14,601 nt of DNA from Chloroflexia bacterium (lineage in GTDB: Bacteria; Chloroflexota; Chloroflexia; Thermomicrobiales; UBA6265), in assembly GCA_013698305.1 (NCBI GenBank), contig JACCVC010000204.1:1-14601 (forward strand), read 5' to 3'. The translations under genes and the position numbers were made by a program. Numbering within the stretch: the stretch's first letter is position 1; every line of letters starts with the position of its first letter. Of this stretch, positions 7,438-14,065 are shown in pieces. The notes beneath the pieces are model-generated. The model searched no databases, had not been told where the DNA came from, and was given only the letters and a program-made list of their open reading frames with translations.

Positions 7438-7623
7438 CAACACAGCTACATATTGAATGTATGAGGTGGCGGCAATAGGGCTACATTTGGCGGGATGCGG
7501 ATACGGACGCCTCCATCATGCCATGGCAGACGAACAGGATACGCAGACTACTCACGCGTGTGGCCACATGCACGCCGCCTGGTGACGCAAGCCCTGATGT
7601 CGTAGATCGCATGGGTTGAACGC

Positions 7624-8559
7624 ATGGTTCGCTATCTCATTAACCGAGTTCTCTGGACGATTCCGGTGTTGTGGCTGGTGGCGACGGTGACGTTCTTCCT
7701 GATGCACACCGCGCCGGGTGGTCCGTGGGATGCCCGGTCGGGCGCGGCGGGACGGTCGCTCGACCCCTCGCTGGAGGCGTCGTTCAACCGGCAATACGGT
7801 CTCGATGAGCCGCTGATCGTCCAGTATTTCACCTATCTCCAGAACTCGGTCACGCTCAACTTCGGTGATTCCTTCGTCCAGCAGGGCCAGTCAGTGATCG
7901 AAATCATCGGCGACGGCTTCCCCTACTCCGCGCGGATTGGCCTGCTGGCGCTGGTGATGGCGCTCGGCATCGGCATCCCGGTCGGCATCCTGGCGGCGGT
8001 CAAGCACAACACCATGACCGATTACGCCAGCCTGTTCGTTACCACCGTCAGCTATACGCTGCCAGATTTCGTAATCGCGATCTTCCTGTTGATCGTCTTC
8101 TCGGTCCACCTGGATCTGGTGCCGATCCTGTTCACCGACTGGCGCAGCTACATCCTGCCGGCGTTTGCGCTCGGCACCGGCAGTGCTGCCTTCATCGCCC
8201 GGTTGACCCGGTCCAGCGTGCTGGAGGCGATGCGGCATGACCATGTTGTCACCGCCCGCGCCAAGGGGCTGTCGTCGCGTGCGGTGATCAGCCGCCATGT
8301 CGTGCGCAACGGCATGATCCCGGTGATCACGATCATCGGCCCGGCGTTCGCAGGGCTCGTCACCGGCACGATCATCATCGAGCGCGTGTTCGGCATTCCC
8401 GGGATGGGGCGGCTGTTCATCGACAGTATCTCCACCCGCGACTATCCGGTGATCATGGGCGTCACGCTGTTCTACTCCTTCTTCATTATCCTGGGAAATT
8501 TGATGGTCGATGTCGCCTACGTCTTCGCCGATCCCCGTATCCGGGATTCCCAGGGATGA
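7624..8559 (+). CDS. Peptide ABC transporter permease, DppB/OppB family
   Basis: This 311-residue inner-membrane subunit of a dipeptide/oligopeptide importer forms the channel with the permease encoded next. Membrane segments are seen near residues 9-29, 104-126, 136-163, 177-195, 232-254 and 276-298. The N-terminal MVRYLINRVLWTIPVLWLVA is characteristic. The cytoplasmic EAA loop that docks on the ATPase is EAMRHDHVVTARAKGL (201-216). The C-terminal IIERVFGIPGMGRLFIDSI (251-269) is also typical. ATG 7624 has only a poor ribosome binding site. A minimal Met-Gly-stop frame lies directly upstream at 7611-7619. The next gene starts 19 bp after this stop, so the two permeases are one operon. Confidence 0.94.
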   Translation: MVRYLINRVLWTIPVLWLVATVTFFLMHTAPGGPWDARSGAAGRSLDPSLEASFNRQYGLDEPLIVQYFTYLQNSVTLNFGDSFVQQGQSVIEIIGDGFPYSARIGLLALVMALGIGIPVGILAAVKHNTMTDYASLFVTTVSYTLPDFVIAIFLLIVFSVHLDLVPILFTDWRSYILPAFALGTGSAAFIARLTRSSVLEAMRHDHVVTARAKGLSSRAVISRHVVRNGMIPVITIIGPAFAGLVTGTIIIERVFGIPGMGRLFIDSISTRDYPVIMGVTLFYSFFIILGNLMVDVAYVFADPRIRDSQG

Positions 8560-8578
8560 CGAACGGAGACGAGCGGCA

Positions 8579-9535
8579 ATGGTAGTGCAGCTTTCAGGCG
8601 TCGAACGATCGGATCAGGCGGTCGCCGGGCTGGACCGTCCGGTACGTGGCCTCTGGTCGGATGCATGGCGCCGGTTGCGGAAGAACAAGGCGGCTGTGGC
8701 CGGGCTTGCCTACATCGGCGTCATGCTGGTGCTGGCGATATTCGCGCCGCTGCTCGCGCCGTACGACCCCAACAACATCCCCAGCGACGCGTTCTCCAAC
8801 ACGCCGCCGTTCTGGATGGACGGCGGGTCGTGGGACCACCCCCTGGGGACAGACTCGCTGGCGCGCGACAACCTCAGCAGGCTGCTGTACGGCGCGCGGG
8901 TCAGCATGATCGTCGGCATCGTCCCGACCGTCATCACCGTACTGATCGGCGCCACCTATGGCATCGTCTCCGGCTGGCTTGGGGGACGGTGGGACAACAT
9001 CCTGATGCGGCTGGTCGATGTCGTCTACGCCTTCCCGTCGCTGCTGCTGTTCATCATCATGCAGGCCTCGTTGCGAGACACCGGGTTCGGGCGGTTGCTG
9101 GGCGGGTTGATGCTGCTGTTCGTCGCCTTCGCCATCACCGGGTGGAACGGGATGGCGCGGCTGGTGCGCGGCCAGACGCTGAGCCTGCGAGAGAAGGAGT
9201 TCATCGAGGCGGCGCGGGCGGTGGGGAATACGCCGGGGCGAATCATGCTGCGCCATGTCTTGCCGAACAGCCTCGCGCCGATCATCGTCTCGGTGTCGTT
9301 CTCGATCCCGGCCTACATCCTGGCGGAGGCAAGCCTGAGCTTCCTCGGCATCGGCATCCGCCCGCCCAACGCCAGCTGGGGGAGCATGGTGTTCCAGGCG
9401 TTCCCGCTGATCACGTTCATGCCGATCTTCGTGATCATGCCGAGCCTGCTCATTGCGATGATCATGATCGCCTTCGCGTTCGTCGGCGACGGGCTGCGGG
9501 ACGCCCTTGATCCGCAGTCCGATCGGCAGCGGTAA
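8579..9535 (+). CDS. Peptide ABC transporter permease, DppC/OppC family
   Basis: This 318-residue inner-membrane partner of the preceding permease has an OppC-type N-terminal region (about 25-60) with a first membrane helix at 40-60. The HPLGTDSLARDNLSRLLYGA segment (87-106) follows, which is highly typical of the family. The transmembrane domain (about 107-300) carries the ATPase-docking EAA loop EAARAVGNTPGRIMLRHVLP (210-229). ASLSFLGIGIRPP (251-263) marks the C-terminal part. ATG 8579 has GGAG at 10 bp. An in-frame start at 8510 would overlap the upstream gene by 50 bp and add non-homologous residues, so it is rejected. No ATPase genes follow; a toxin-antitoxin module begins about 130 bp later. 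Confidence 0.94.
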   Translation: MVVQLSGVERSDQAVAGLDRPVRGLWSDAWRRLRKNKAAVAGLAYIGVMLVLAIFAPLLAPYDPNNIPSDAFSNTPPFWMDGGSWDHPLGTDSLARDNLSRLLYGARVSMIVGIVPTVITVLIGATYGIVSGWLGGRWDNILMRLVDVVYAFPSLLLFIIMQASLRDTGFGRLLGGLMLLFVAFAITGWNGMARLVRGQTLSLREKEFIEAARAVGNTPGRIMLRHVLPNSLAPIIVSVSFSIPAYILAEASLSFLGIGIRPPNASWGSMVFQAFPLITFMPIFVIMPSLLIAMIMIAFAFVGDGLRDALDPQSDRQR

Positions 9536-9596
9536 ACGTAGAATTCCCATCCATAAGCCAGACCGAAACACGATGGTCCCAGAGCCACATTGTTGC

Positions 9597-9625
9597 TTGA
9601 CCGGAGGTGAAGGCATCAGTATCAT
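9597..9625 (+). promoter_or_regulatory. Sigma70-type promoter of the toxin-antitoxin operon
   Basis: TTGACC (9597-9602), a 17-bp spacer and TATCAT (9620-9625) match the sigma70 consensus at five of six positions in each hexamer. Transcription would begin near 9632, giving a leader of about 35 nt before the antitoxin ATG at 9666. This is the best-matching promoter I found in the window. Confidence 0.6.
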
Positions 9626-9652
9626 ATCTTTACATGAGTATGGAATCTTTAC
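9626..9652 (+). repeat. 8-bp direct repeat, possible antitoxin operator
   Basis: ATCTTTAC occurs at 9626-9633 and again at 9645-9652. The start-to-start distance is 19 bp, close to two helical turns, and the repeat spans the predicted transcription start and the leader. AbrB-type antitoxins commonly autoregulate by binding such elements, so this may be the operator. That role is inference. Confidence 0.4.
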
Positions 9653-9665
9653 CTTGGAGGACCGT

Positions 9666-9938
9666 ATGAAAAAGTTTGTTTCGACGATCAGTAGCAAGGG
9701 ACAAGTGACCATCCCGGCCGATATTCGGAGAAAGCTTGGGGTAAACCCATCCGACCAAGTCACCTTCGTCCTTACTGAGGACGAGAAAGTGGAGCTACGG
9801 CCAGTCCGTTACACGCTAGAGTCTGTCCTTGGTTCAATTGAAGCGCTGCCAGGTGAAACGGCGGATCTGGATCGTGAAATCAGGGAAGCGACGGAAGAGG
9901 CCATGGCGCGGAAGATGCAGCGTCTGAATCGCCAATGA
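9666..9938 (+). CDS. vapB: AbrB/SpoVT-family antitoxin (VapB-like)
   Basis: This 90-residue protein has an N-terminal swapped-hairpin DNA-binding domain (about 3-47), with the hallmark STISSKGQVTIPADIRRKLG (6-25). A charged C-terminal tail (50-90) would wrap into and block the toxin active site. It is expected to neutralise the PIN-domain ribonuclease encoded next and to repress its own promoter. ATG 9666 has GGAGG at 5 bp. An upstream extension of the frame to 9507 crosses the promoter and is not coding. The stop overlaps the toxin start (ATGA, 9935-9938), indicating translational coupling. Codon use is more A/T-rich than in the neighbouring permeases, consistent with a mobile accessory module. 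Confidence 0.9.
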   Translation: MKKFVSTISSKGQVTIPADIRRKLGVNPSDQVTFVLTEDEKVELRPVRYTLESVLGSIEALPGETADLDREIREATEEAMARKMQRLNRQ

Positions 9939-10384
9939 TCTTTCTCGACGCCAATGTCTTTCTGCGTGCGCTCACGCGATCATCTGACCCAAACACGGAG
10001 CGGATGAGGCGCATTGCCGACAATCTGTTCCGTCGCGTTGGACGTGGCGATATAGATGTCACAACCTCTGATGCCGTTATTGCCGAGGTAGCATTCATTC
10101 TGACAGCCAAGTCTCATTACCACCTGGCCGTTGACGATGCGGCTGAACGTCTGGCGGCGCTCTTGCGCCTACAAGGAGTCAGGCTGCGTCCGAAGCATGT
10201 CATCCTTCGGGCGCTCGACCTCTGGGCTGAACGCCCGAAGCTTGAGTTCGTTGACGCCCTGACAGCGTCGTATGCGCAGCAGGCAGGTATCGAGCTTGCT
10301 ACGTTCGATACCGACTTTGATGAACTGCCTGGCATCACTCGCTGGCAGCCGGAAGAAGGTGACCCGAACGGTCGCCGGTTCTGA
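9935..10384 (+). CDS. vapC: PIN-domain ribonuclease toxin (VapC-like)
   Basis: This 149-residue PIN-domain protein is expected to cleave RNA (often tRNA or rRNA in this family) with a Mg2+ or Mn2+ centre, and to be held inactive by the antitoxin encoded just upstream. The acidic residues fit the PIN quartet: Asp5 in MIFLDANVF, Glu51 in SDAVIAEVAF, Asp107 in LEFVDALTA and Asp125 or Asp127 in ATFDTDFD. All positions appear intact, so the toxin should be active. The start overlaps the antitoxin stop by 4 bp. A 6-bp hairpin lies 22 bp after the stop. Confidence 0.92.
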   Translation: MIFLDANVFLRALTRSSDPNTERMRRIADNLFRRVGRGDIDVTTSDAVIAEVAFILTAKSHYHLAVDDAAERLAALLRLQGVRLRPKHVILRALDLWAERPKLEFVDALTASYAQQAGIELATFDTDFDELPGITRWQPEEGDPNGRRF

Positions 10385-10406
10385 GCGGCTGCCAACCATC
10401 CAAACC

Positions 10407-10423
10407 CGGACACGCTTTGTCCG
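10407..10423 (+). terminator. Hairpin after the toxin gene
   Basis: CGGACA (10407-10412) pairs perfectly with TGTCCG (10418-10423) around the loop CGCTT, shortly after the toxin stop. No T-run follows. It is a plausible terminator for the two-gene operon. Confidence 0.4.
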
Positions 10424-10484
10424 CCCTCCCGGTGATACTGACGTCCAGGCAGGTTCGCTGCTCACAACGTCAGGAGATCACGAC

Positions 10485-10982
10485 ATGGCAACACAGACAT
10501 CAACGATAGCGCTCGAAGACTTCCGGTCCGGCTTCCTGATTAACTGGGAGGAAGCCTTCACAGACGTGACCGGCATCTTCCTCGACAAGGGCACCTCGAT
10601 GTTCGAGACGCTGGCGACCATCTCCGCCGAGGAAGCGTCGCGGCCAGTCGGAGGCGGCTGCGCCAACATCGCCGCCCAGGTCAATCACATCTGGTTCTAT
10701 CTCGACCTGACCAACCGGTTGGGACGCGGCGAGGATGTCGGCAAACCGGACTGGGACGGGTCGTGGCGGGTCGGCAAGGTCGACGACGACGAGTGGCGGC
10801 GGCTGGTCGACCAACTGCGCGACGCCTATGAGGAGGTAAAGAGGTTCGCCTCGTCGTTCGAGGGGTGGGATGAGCGGTTCATCGGCGGCGCGTTCGGTAT
10901 GCTCGCCCACTGCGCATACCACCTCGGCGAGATCCGCGCCTGCCTGTGCGTGATCAAGGGCAACCGCGACAACGGAGCATAA
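10485..10982 (+). CDS. DinB-like domain protein
   Basis: This 165-residue protein resembles the DinB/DUF664 four-helix bundle superfamily, whose members hold a metal ion with three His. Candidate ligands are His68 in AQVNHIWFY and the pair His142 and His146 in LAHCAYHLGEIRA, the usual HxxxH of the last helix. Related proteins include thiol-dependent transferases (bacillithiol or mycothiol S-transferases) and many of unknown function; the sequence does not decide between these. ATG 10485 has AGGAG at 8 bp. The longer open frame back to 10272 overlaps the toxin gene and is rejected. The gene is bounded by hairpins on both sides, so it is likely a single-gene unit. Confidence 0.8.
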   Translation: MATQTSTIALEDFRSGFLINWEEAFTDVTGIFLDKGTSMFETLATISAEEASRPVGGGCANIAAQVNHIWFYLDLTNRLGRGEDVGKPDWDGSWRVGKVDDDEWRRLVDQLRDAYEEVKRFASSFEGWDERFIGGAFGMLAHCAYHLGEIRACLCVIKGNRDNGA

Positions 10983-11014
10983 CGCACTTCCATCAGTGAT
11001 CGGAAAGTGACGTT

Positions 11015-11050
11015 CGGGAGGTGGCGCCGATCCGGTACTACCTCCCGTTT
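11015..11050 (+). terminator. Hairpin terminator after the DinB-like gene
   Basis: CGGGAGGTGG (11015-11024) pairs with CTACCTCCCG (11038-11047), ten pairs including one G-T, and is followed directly by TTT. It lies about 32 bp after the stop codon and is the most terminator-like of the small hairpins in this half of the window. Confidence 0.6.
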
Positions 11051-11157
11051 GCTGTGCTCACGACTGCTGGCAAGTGGCTTGCGGCAGACCGTACCGGACG
11101 ACTGGTCATTCAACGTACGGAAGCACTGCGGTCAAAACGCGCGAGGGTCCCGCTGGT

Positions 11158-12108
11158 ATGGAATTGTTCGGTATCGACTTCGTTGGTATAAACGCCGAGA
11201 ACGGACGGAAGCTCCTGCTTTCGGTGGTGCTGCTGATTGCCGTGCTGTGCCTACAATGGGTGCTGCGACGGATCTTACAGGCGGTATATCGGGTGAGGCC
11301 GTCTGAACTCCGCCGGTTCTGGACCCGGCAGGGCATCGCGATCGTCACCATGATCCTGCTGGTTTTGGGCCTGCTGTCGATCTGGTTCGATAACCCCACG
11401 CGCCTGGCGACGGCGATCGGTCTGGTGACTGCCGGACTTGCCTTCGCGCTGCAGCAGGTGGTGACAGCGATCGCTGGTTACGTCGTGATTCTTCGTGGCG
11501 AGTTGTTTTCCGTTGGTGACCGCATCACCATGGGCGGGGTAAGAGGAGATGTGATTGGCCTTAGGTTTACAATGACCCAGGTCTTCGAGATGGGGCAGCC
11601 CCCGGCGGAACAGGACGCCAGCCCGGCGATGTGGGTCCGAAGCCGGCAGCCGACGGGCAGGATCGTCAGCGTGAGCAACGCGCGCGTCTTCGATGAGCCC
11701 ATCTACAACTACTCCCGCGAGTTCAACTACATCTGGGAAGAGATCACGATACCGATCGCCTATTCCGCGGACCGCGAGCGCGCCGAGGAGATCCTGCTGG
11801 ATGCAACCGGGAAGTGGACTCAGGACATCGCTGCCGATGCGACCGCCGCCATGGACCAGTTCGCCTGGCGCTATGCCATCCAGAGCCAGCCGGTCGAACC
11901 GAAGGTCTACTACCGGCTGACCGACAACTGGCTGGAGCTCACCGTCCGCTTTATCGCACCGGTTCGTGGGGTGCGGGAACTCAAGGACGAGCTGAGTCGT
12001 GAGTTCCTGCGGGAGTTCGACGCCGCCGGAATCGAGCTCGCATCTGCAACCTTCGAGATCGTCGGCTTCCCGGAGTTGAAGGTTCGAATGATGGGTAGTG
12101 GAAAGTAG
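11158..12108 (+). CDS. MscS-family mechanosensitive channel-like protein
   Basis: This 316-residue membrane protein has two N-terminal helices (about 19-37 and 58-77). A third, pore-like helix (about 83-112) holds GLVTAGLAFALQQVVTAIAG, the most MscS-like part. FSVGDRITMGGVRGDVIGL (117-135) matches the start of the MscS beta domain. The equivalent of the usual PN-G-x-I motif reads VSNARVFDEPIYNYS (172-186). Between them lies an insertion of about 20-25 residues (about 143-166). The C-terminal part (195-316) fits the alpha/beta cytoplasmic domain. Such channels open under membrane tension and release solutes during osmotic down-shock. ATG 11158 has GAGGG about 10 bp upstream. No gene is close enough to suggest an operon. 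Confidence 0.85.
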   Translation: MELFGIDFVGINAENGRKLLLSVVLLIAVLCLQWVLRRILQAVYRVRPSELRRFWTRQGIAIVTMILLVLGLLSIWFDNPTRLATAIGLVTAGLAFALQQVVTAIAGYVVILRGELFSVGDRITMGGVRGDVIGLRFTMTQVFEMGQPPAEQDASPAMWVRSRQPTGRIVSVSNARVFDEPIYNYSREFNYIWEEITIPIAYSADRERAEEILLDATGKWTQDIAADATAAMDQFAWRYAIQSQPVEPKVYYRLTDNWLELTVRFIAPVRGVRELKDELSREFLREFDAAGIELASATFEIVGFPELKVRMMGSGK

Positions 12109-12153
12109 CCAGACTCATCTGGTACGGACGGATAGTTCGCTCGGGATTCACTA

Positions 12154-12171
12154 TCGTTCATCGAAGAACGA
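12154..12171 (+). terminator. Small hairpin after the channel gene
   Basis: TCGTTC (12154-12159) and GAACGA (12166-12171) form a 6-bp stem with a 6-nt loop, 45 bp after the stop of the channel gene. There is no T-run. It may be a weak terminator. Confidence 0.3.
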
Positions 12172-12210
12172 AGATATCCGGCATGACAAGCAGTTCAGGC
12201 AACGTGGCGA

Positions 12211-12230
12211 ATGACGTCATGTTCGACATG
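12211..12230 (+). promoter_or_regulatory. Two overlapping palindromes upstream of the phosphodiesterase gene
   Basis: ATGACGTCAT (12211-12220) is a perfect 10-bp palindrome. It overlaps a second inverted repeat, CATGT-TCG-ACATG (12218-12230). Both lie within 45 bp of the TTG start at 12252. Such close dyads are typical of dimeric regulator sites, but the regulator is unknown. Confidence 0.4.
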
Positions 12231-12251
12231 TAACGGACAAGGCAACATTCC

Positions 12252-12983
12252 TTGACACACGACATCGCCATCATTGGCCACCGGGGCGCGGCGGGTGAAG
12301 CACCGGAGAACACCATGGCCGGGTTCCGCTGGGCGCAGGCACAATGCGTGAACATCCTGGAGACCGACGTTCGGCTCACCGCCGATGGGGTTCCGGTGCT
12401 GATCCATGACGCCATCGTCGACCGCACGACGGACGGTTCCGGCGAGGTTGGGGAGATGACACTCTCTGATTTGCAAAAGCTCCGAGCTGATCGGCTGTTC
12501 CCCGGCTGGGACGGTGACGTACGCATTCCGACGCTCGACGCGCTGCTGACGATGGACGACCCATTCGAGCAGCTCCTGATCGAGATCAAGAACGATCTTC
12601 CCGACCGGCTGCAAAGGTTGATTCCGCTGGTGCTGGAGATGATCGCCCAGAGCAACGTGGCGGACCGGGTATGGGTGAGCTCCTTCGAATACGATATCCT
12701 GCGGCAGGTGCGGCACCTGGCTCCCGATCAGCAGCGATGGCTGATCCATGCGGGCGCGTTCGGCAATGTGGTTGATCTGGCGCGTGACCTGGGATGCGGC
12801 GCGGTCGGCATGCCCATGCACCTGCTCACCGGCGAACGCGGGCGGGCGATGCAGGCAGCAGGCTTGACGGTAGGCGGACGAAACGCGATCGGCCCGGAAG
12901 GGGCCAGGATGCTGGCGGCGTGCGGGGTCGACGCGATCACGACCGATTTCCCCAGCCAGATTGGCGAATGGCTTGCTGGTTGA
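12252..12983 (+). CDS. Glycerophosphodiester phosphodiesterase (GDPD)
   Basis: This 243-residue TIM-barrel enzyme is predicted to hydrolyse glycerophosphodiesters to glycerol-3-phosphate and an alcohol, using a divalent metal. Catalytic motifs are intact: HRG (10-12), PENT (18-21), the metal pair Glu37 and Asp39 in LETDVRLT, and His52-Asp53 in LIHDAIVDRTT. The C-terminal half has the usual GVDAITTDFPSQI ending. There is no signal peptide, so it is probably cytoplasmic. The start must be TTG 12252: the frame is closed by a TAA at 12231 and no ATG or GTG lies between. AAGG is about 9 bp upstream. It may recycle phospholipid head groups, but no glycerol-3-phosphate transporter is nearby. Confidence 0.92.
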   Translation: MTHDIAIIGHRGAAGEAPENTMAGFRWAQAQCVNILETDVRLTADGVPVLIHDAIVDRTTDGSGEVGEMTLSDLQKLRADRLFPGWDGDVRIPTLDALLTMDDPFEQLLIEIKNDLPDRLQRLIPLVLEMIAQSNVADRVWVSSFEYDILRQVRHLAPDQQRWLIHAGAFGNVVDLARDLGCGAVGMPMHLLTGERGRAMQAAGLTVGGRNAIGPEGARMLAACGVDAITTDFPSQIGEWLAG

Positions 12984-13042
12984 CACGTGGTCGTCTGTTG
13001 GGCTCATTCGGATGGCAGAGTGCCTGCTGATTGCATCCGTTT

Positions 13043-13073
13043 TTGGAACAATCCCGTATAACTATCATCGGGA
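13043..13073 (+). promoter_or_regulatory. AT-rich promoter-like element before the cupredoxin gene
   Basis: The segment has TTGGAA (13043-13048) and two -10-like hexamers, TATAAC (13057-13062) and TATCAT (13063-13068). These are flanked by an inverted repeat TCCCG (13052-13056) and CGGGA (13069-13073). The -35/-10 spacings are not canonical (8 and 14 bp), so only the AT-rich -10 region and the dyad are noteworthy. Confidence 0.25.
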
Positions 13074-13130
13074 CCATTACCAGGCAGCGGCGCCGTCGAC
13101 AGCGTGCGCCATCGCATAAGGAGAAACAGC

Positions 13131-13910
13131 ATGAGTCGATCAGTTTGGCGTTTGTTGCTGACGGTCATGGCCGGGTTCGCCATGATTGGCGCCGTGATGA
13201 CTGGCTCCGCGCAGGATACGGCGCCACTGGCCCACCCGACGCATATCCACGAGGGGACGTGCGAAGAACTCGATCCCAATCCCGCGTATCCGCTAACGGA
13301 CGTGGCGTCAGTTGCGCCTGACGCGCCGGTTGGCGCGGTCGAGGTGAGCGACACCACCGTCGATGTCACGATTGACGACCTGCTGGCCAGCCCGCACGCG
13401 ATCAACGCCCACGAGAGCGCCGAAAACGCCGCCACCTACATCGCCTGTGGCAACATCGAAGGCGCCGTCGTCGACGACCGGCTGATCATCGGCCTGGGCG
13501 AGCAGAACGATTCCGGCTACGCCGGTGTTGCCGTCCTGTCCGGATTCGATGATGGCTATGGCGGAGCCGGCACTGACGTGACGGTCTATCTCGCTCCTGG
13601 TCTGTCGGGCGAGGCGCTTGCGGCGAGTCCGGTCGCTGAAGAAGACGCCGCCGCGTCAGAGGTCGCGGTGCCGATCGTCGATTTCGTGTTCGATCCGGAG
13701 GTGCTGGAGATTACAGTCGGCACCACTGTGACCTGGACAAACGAGGACGCCCCGCCGCACACGGCAACCTCGACGGACGATGTCTGGGATTCCAACATCC
13801 TCAACCAGGGAGATTCGTACAGCTTCACCTTCGAGGAGGCGGGAACATACGACTACATCTGCTCGATTCATCCGTCTATGACCGCGCAGATCATCGTCAC
13901 TGATCCGTAG
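13131..13910 (+). CDS. Secreted HIHEGTC-domain protein with C-terminal cupredoxin domain
   Basis: This 259-residue exported protein has a signal peptide (hydrophobic core about 8-22, likely cut near GSA-27). Domain 1 (about 35-155) has His35, His38 and His40 in HPTHIHEGTC, His89 and His94 in SPHAINAHES, and two Cys (44 and 106) that could form a disulfide. An Ala/Glu-rich linker (163-178) leads to domain 2 (about 179-259), a cupredoxin. Its type-1 copper ligands are all present: His210 (PPHTATS), Cys244, His247 and Met250 (YICSIHPSM). The cupredoxin probably carries electrons or copper outside the membrane. The role of domain 1 is unknown; it resembles an uncharacterised secreted family with CHRD-like HxH motifs. 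ATG 13131 has AAGGAG at 7 bp. The next gene encodes a paralogue of domain 1 alone. Confidence 0.88.
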   Translation: MSRSVWRLLLTVMAGFAMIGAVMTGSAQDTAPLAHPTHIHEGTCEELDPNPAYPLTDVASVAPDAPVGAVEVSDTTVDVTIDDLLASPHAINAHESAENAATYIACGNIEGAVVDDRLIIGLGEQNDSGYAGVAVLSGFDDGYGGAGTDVTVYLAPGLSGEALAASPVAEEDAAASEVAVPIVDFVFDPEVLEITVGTTVTWTNEDAPPHTATSTDDVWDSNILNQGDSYSFTFEEAGTYDYICSIHPSMTAQIIVTDP

Positions 13911-13914
13911 GCAG

Positions 13915-13930
13915 AGATATTGCGATATCT
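13915..13930 (+). terminator. Small hairpin after the cupredoxin gene
   Basis: AGATAT (13915-13920) pairs with ATATCT (13925-13930) around TGCG, 4 bp after the stop codon. The stem is A/T-rich and no T-run follows, so it is at best a weak terminator. It may instead be an operator for the next gene. Confidence 0.3.
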
Positions 13931-14065
13931 GTAGTGACGCACGCATCGCGCCACCGGGATTCCGGTATGGTAGCGAGTGTAGGAGCTCCAATCTATCCAG
14001 GTCACATTGTCGGTGTTGATCGTGCCCAGGCAGGACGACACGTAGCATATTCAGGAGCAACATCC

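Noticed and set aside
8665..9510. 281-residue same-strand frame inside the DppC-type permease
   Set aside because: It is Arg/Ala/His-rich with no start signal; the permease frame carries all family motifs.
8594..9763. 389-residue antisense reading frame covering the DppC-type permease
   Set aside because: It is rich in Arg, Gln, His and Asp with no domain pattern, and is fully explained as a shadow of the permease gene.
12195..13007. 270-residue antisense frame opposite the phosphodiesterase
   Set aside because: The GDPD catalytic residues on the plus strand are intact; the antisense product has no domain pattern.
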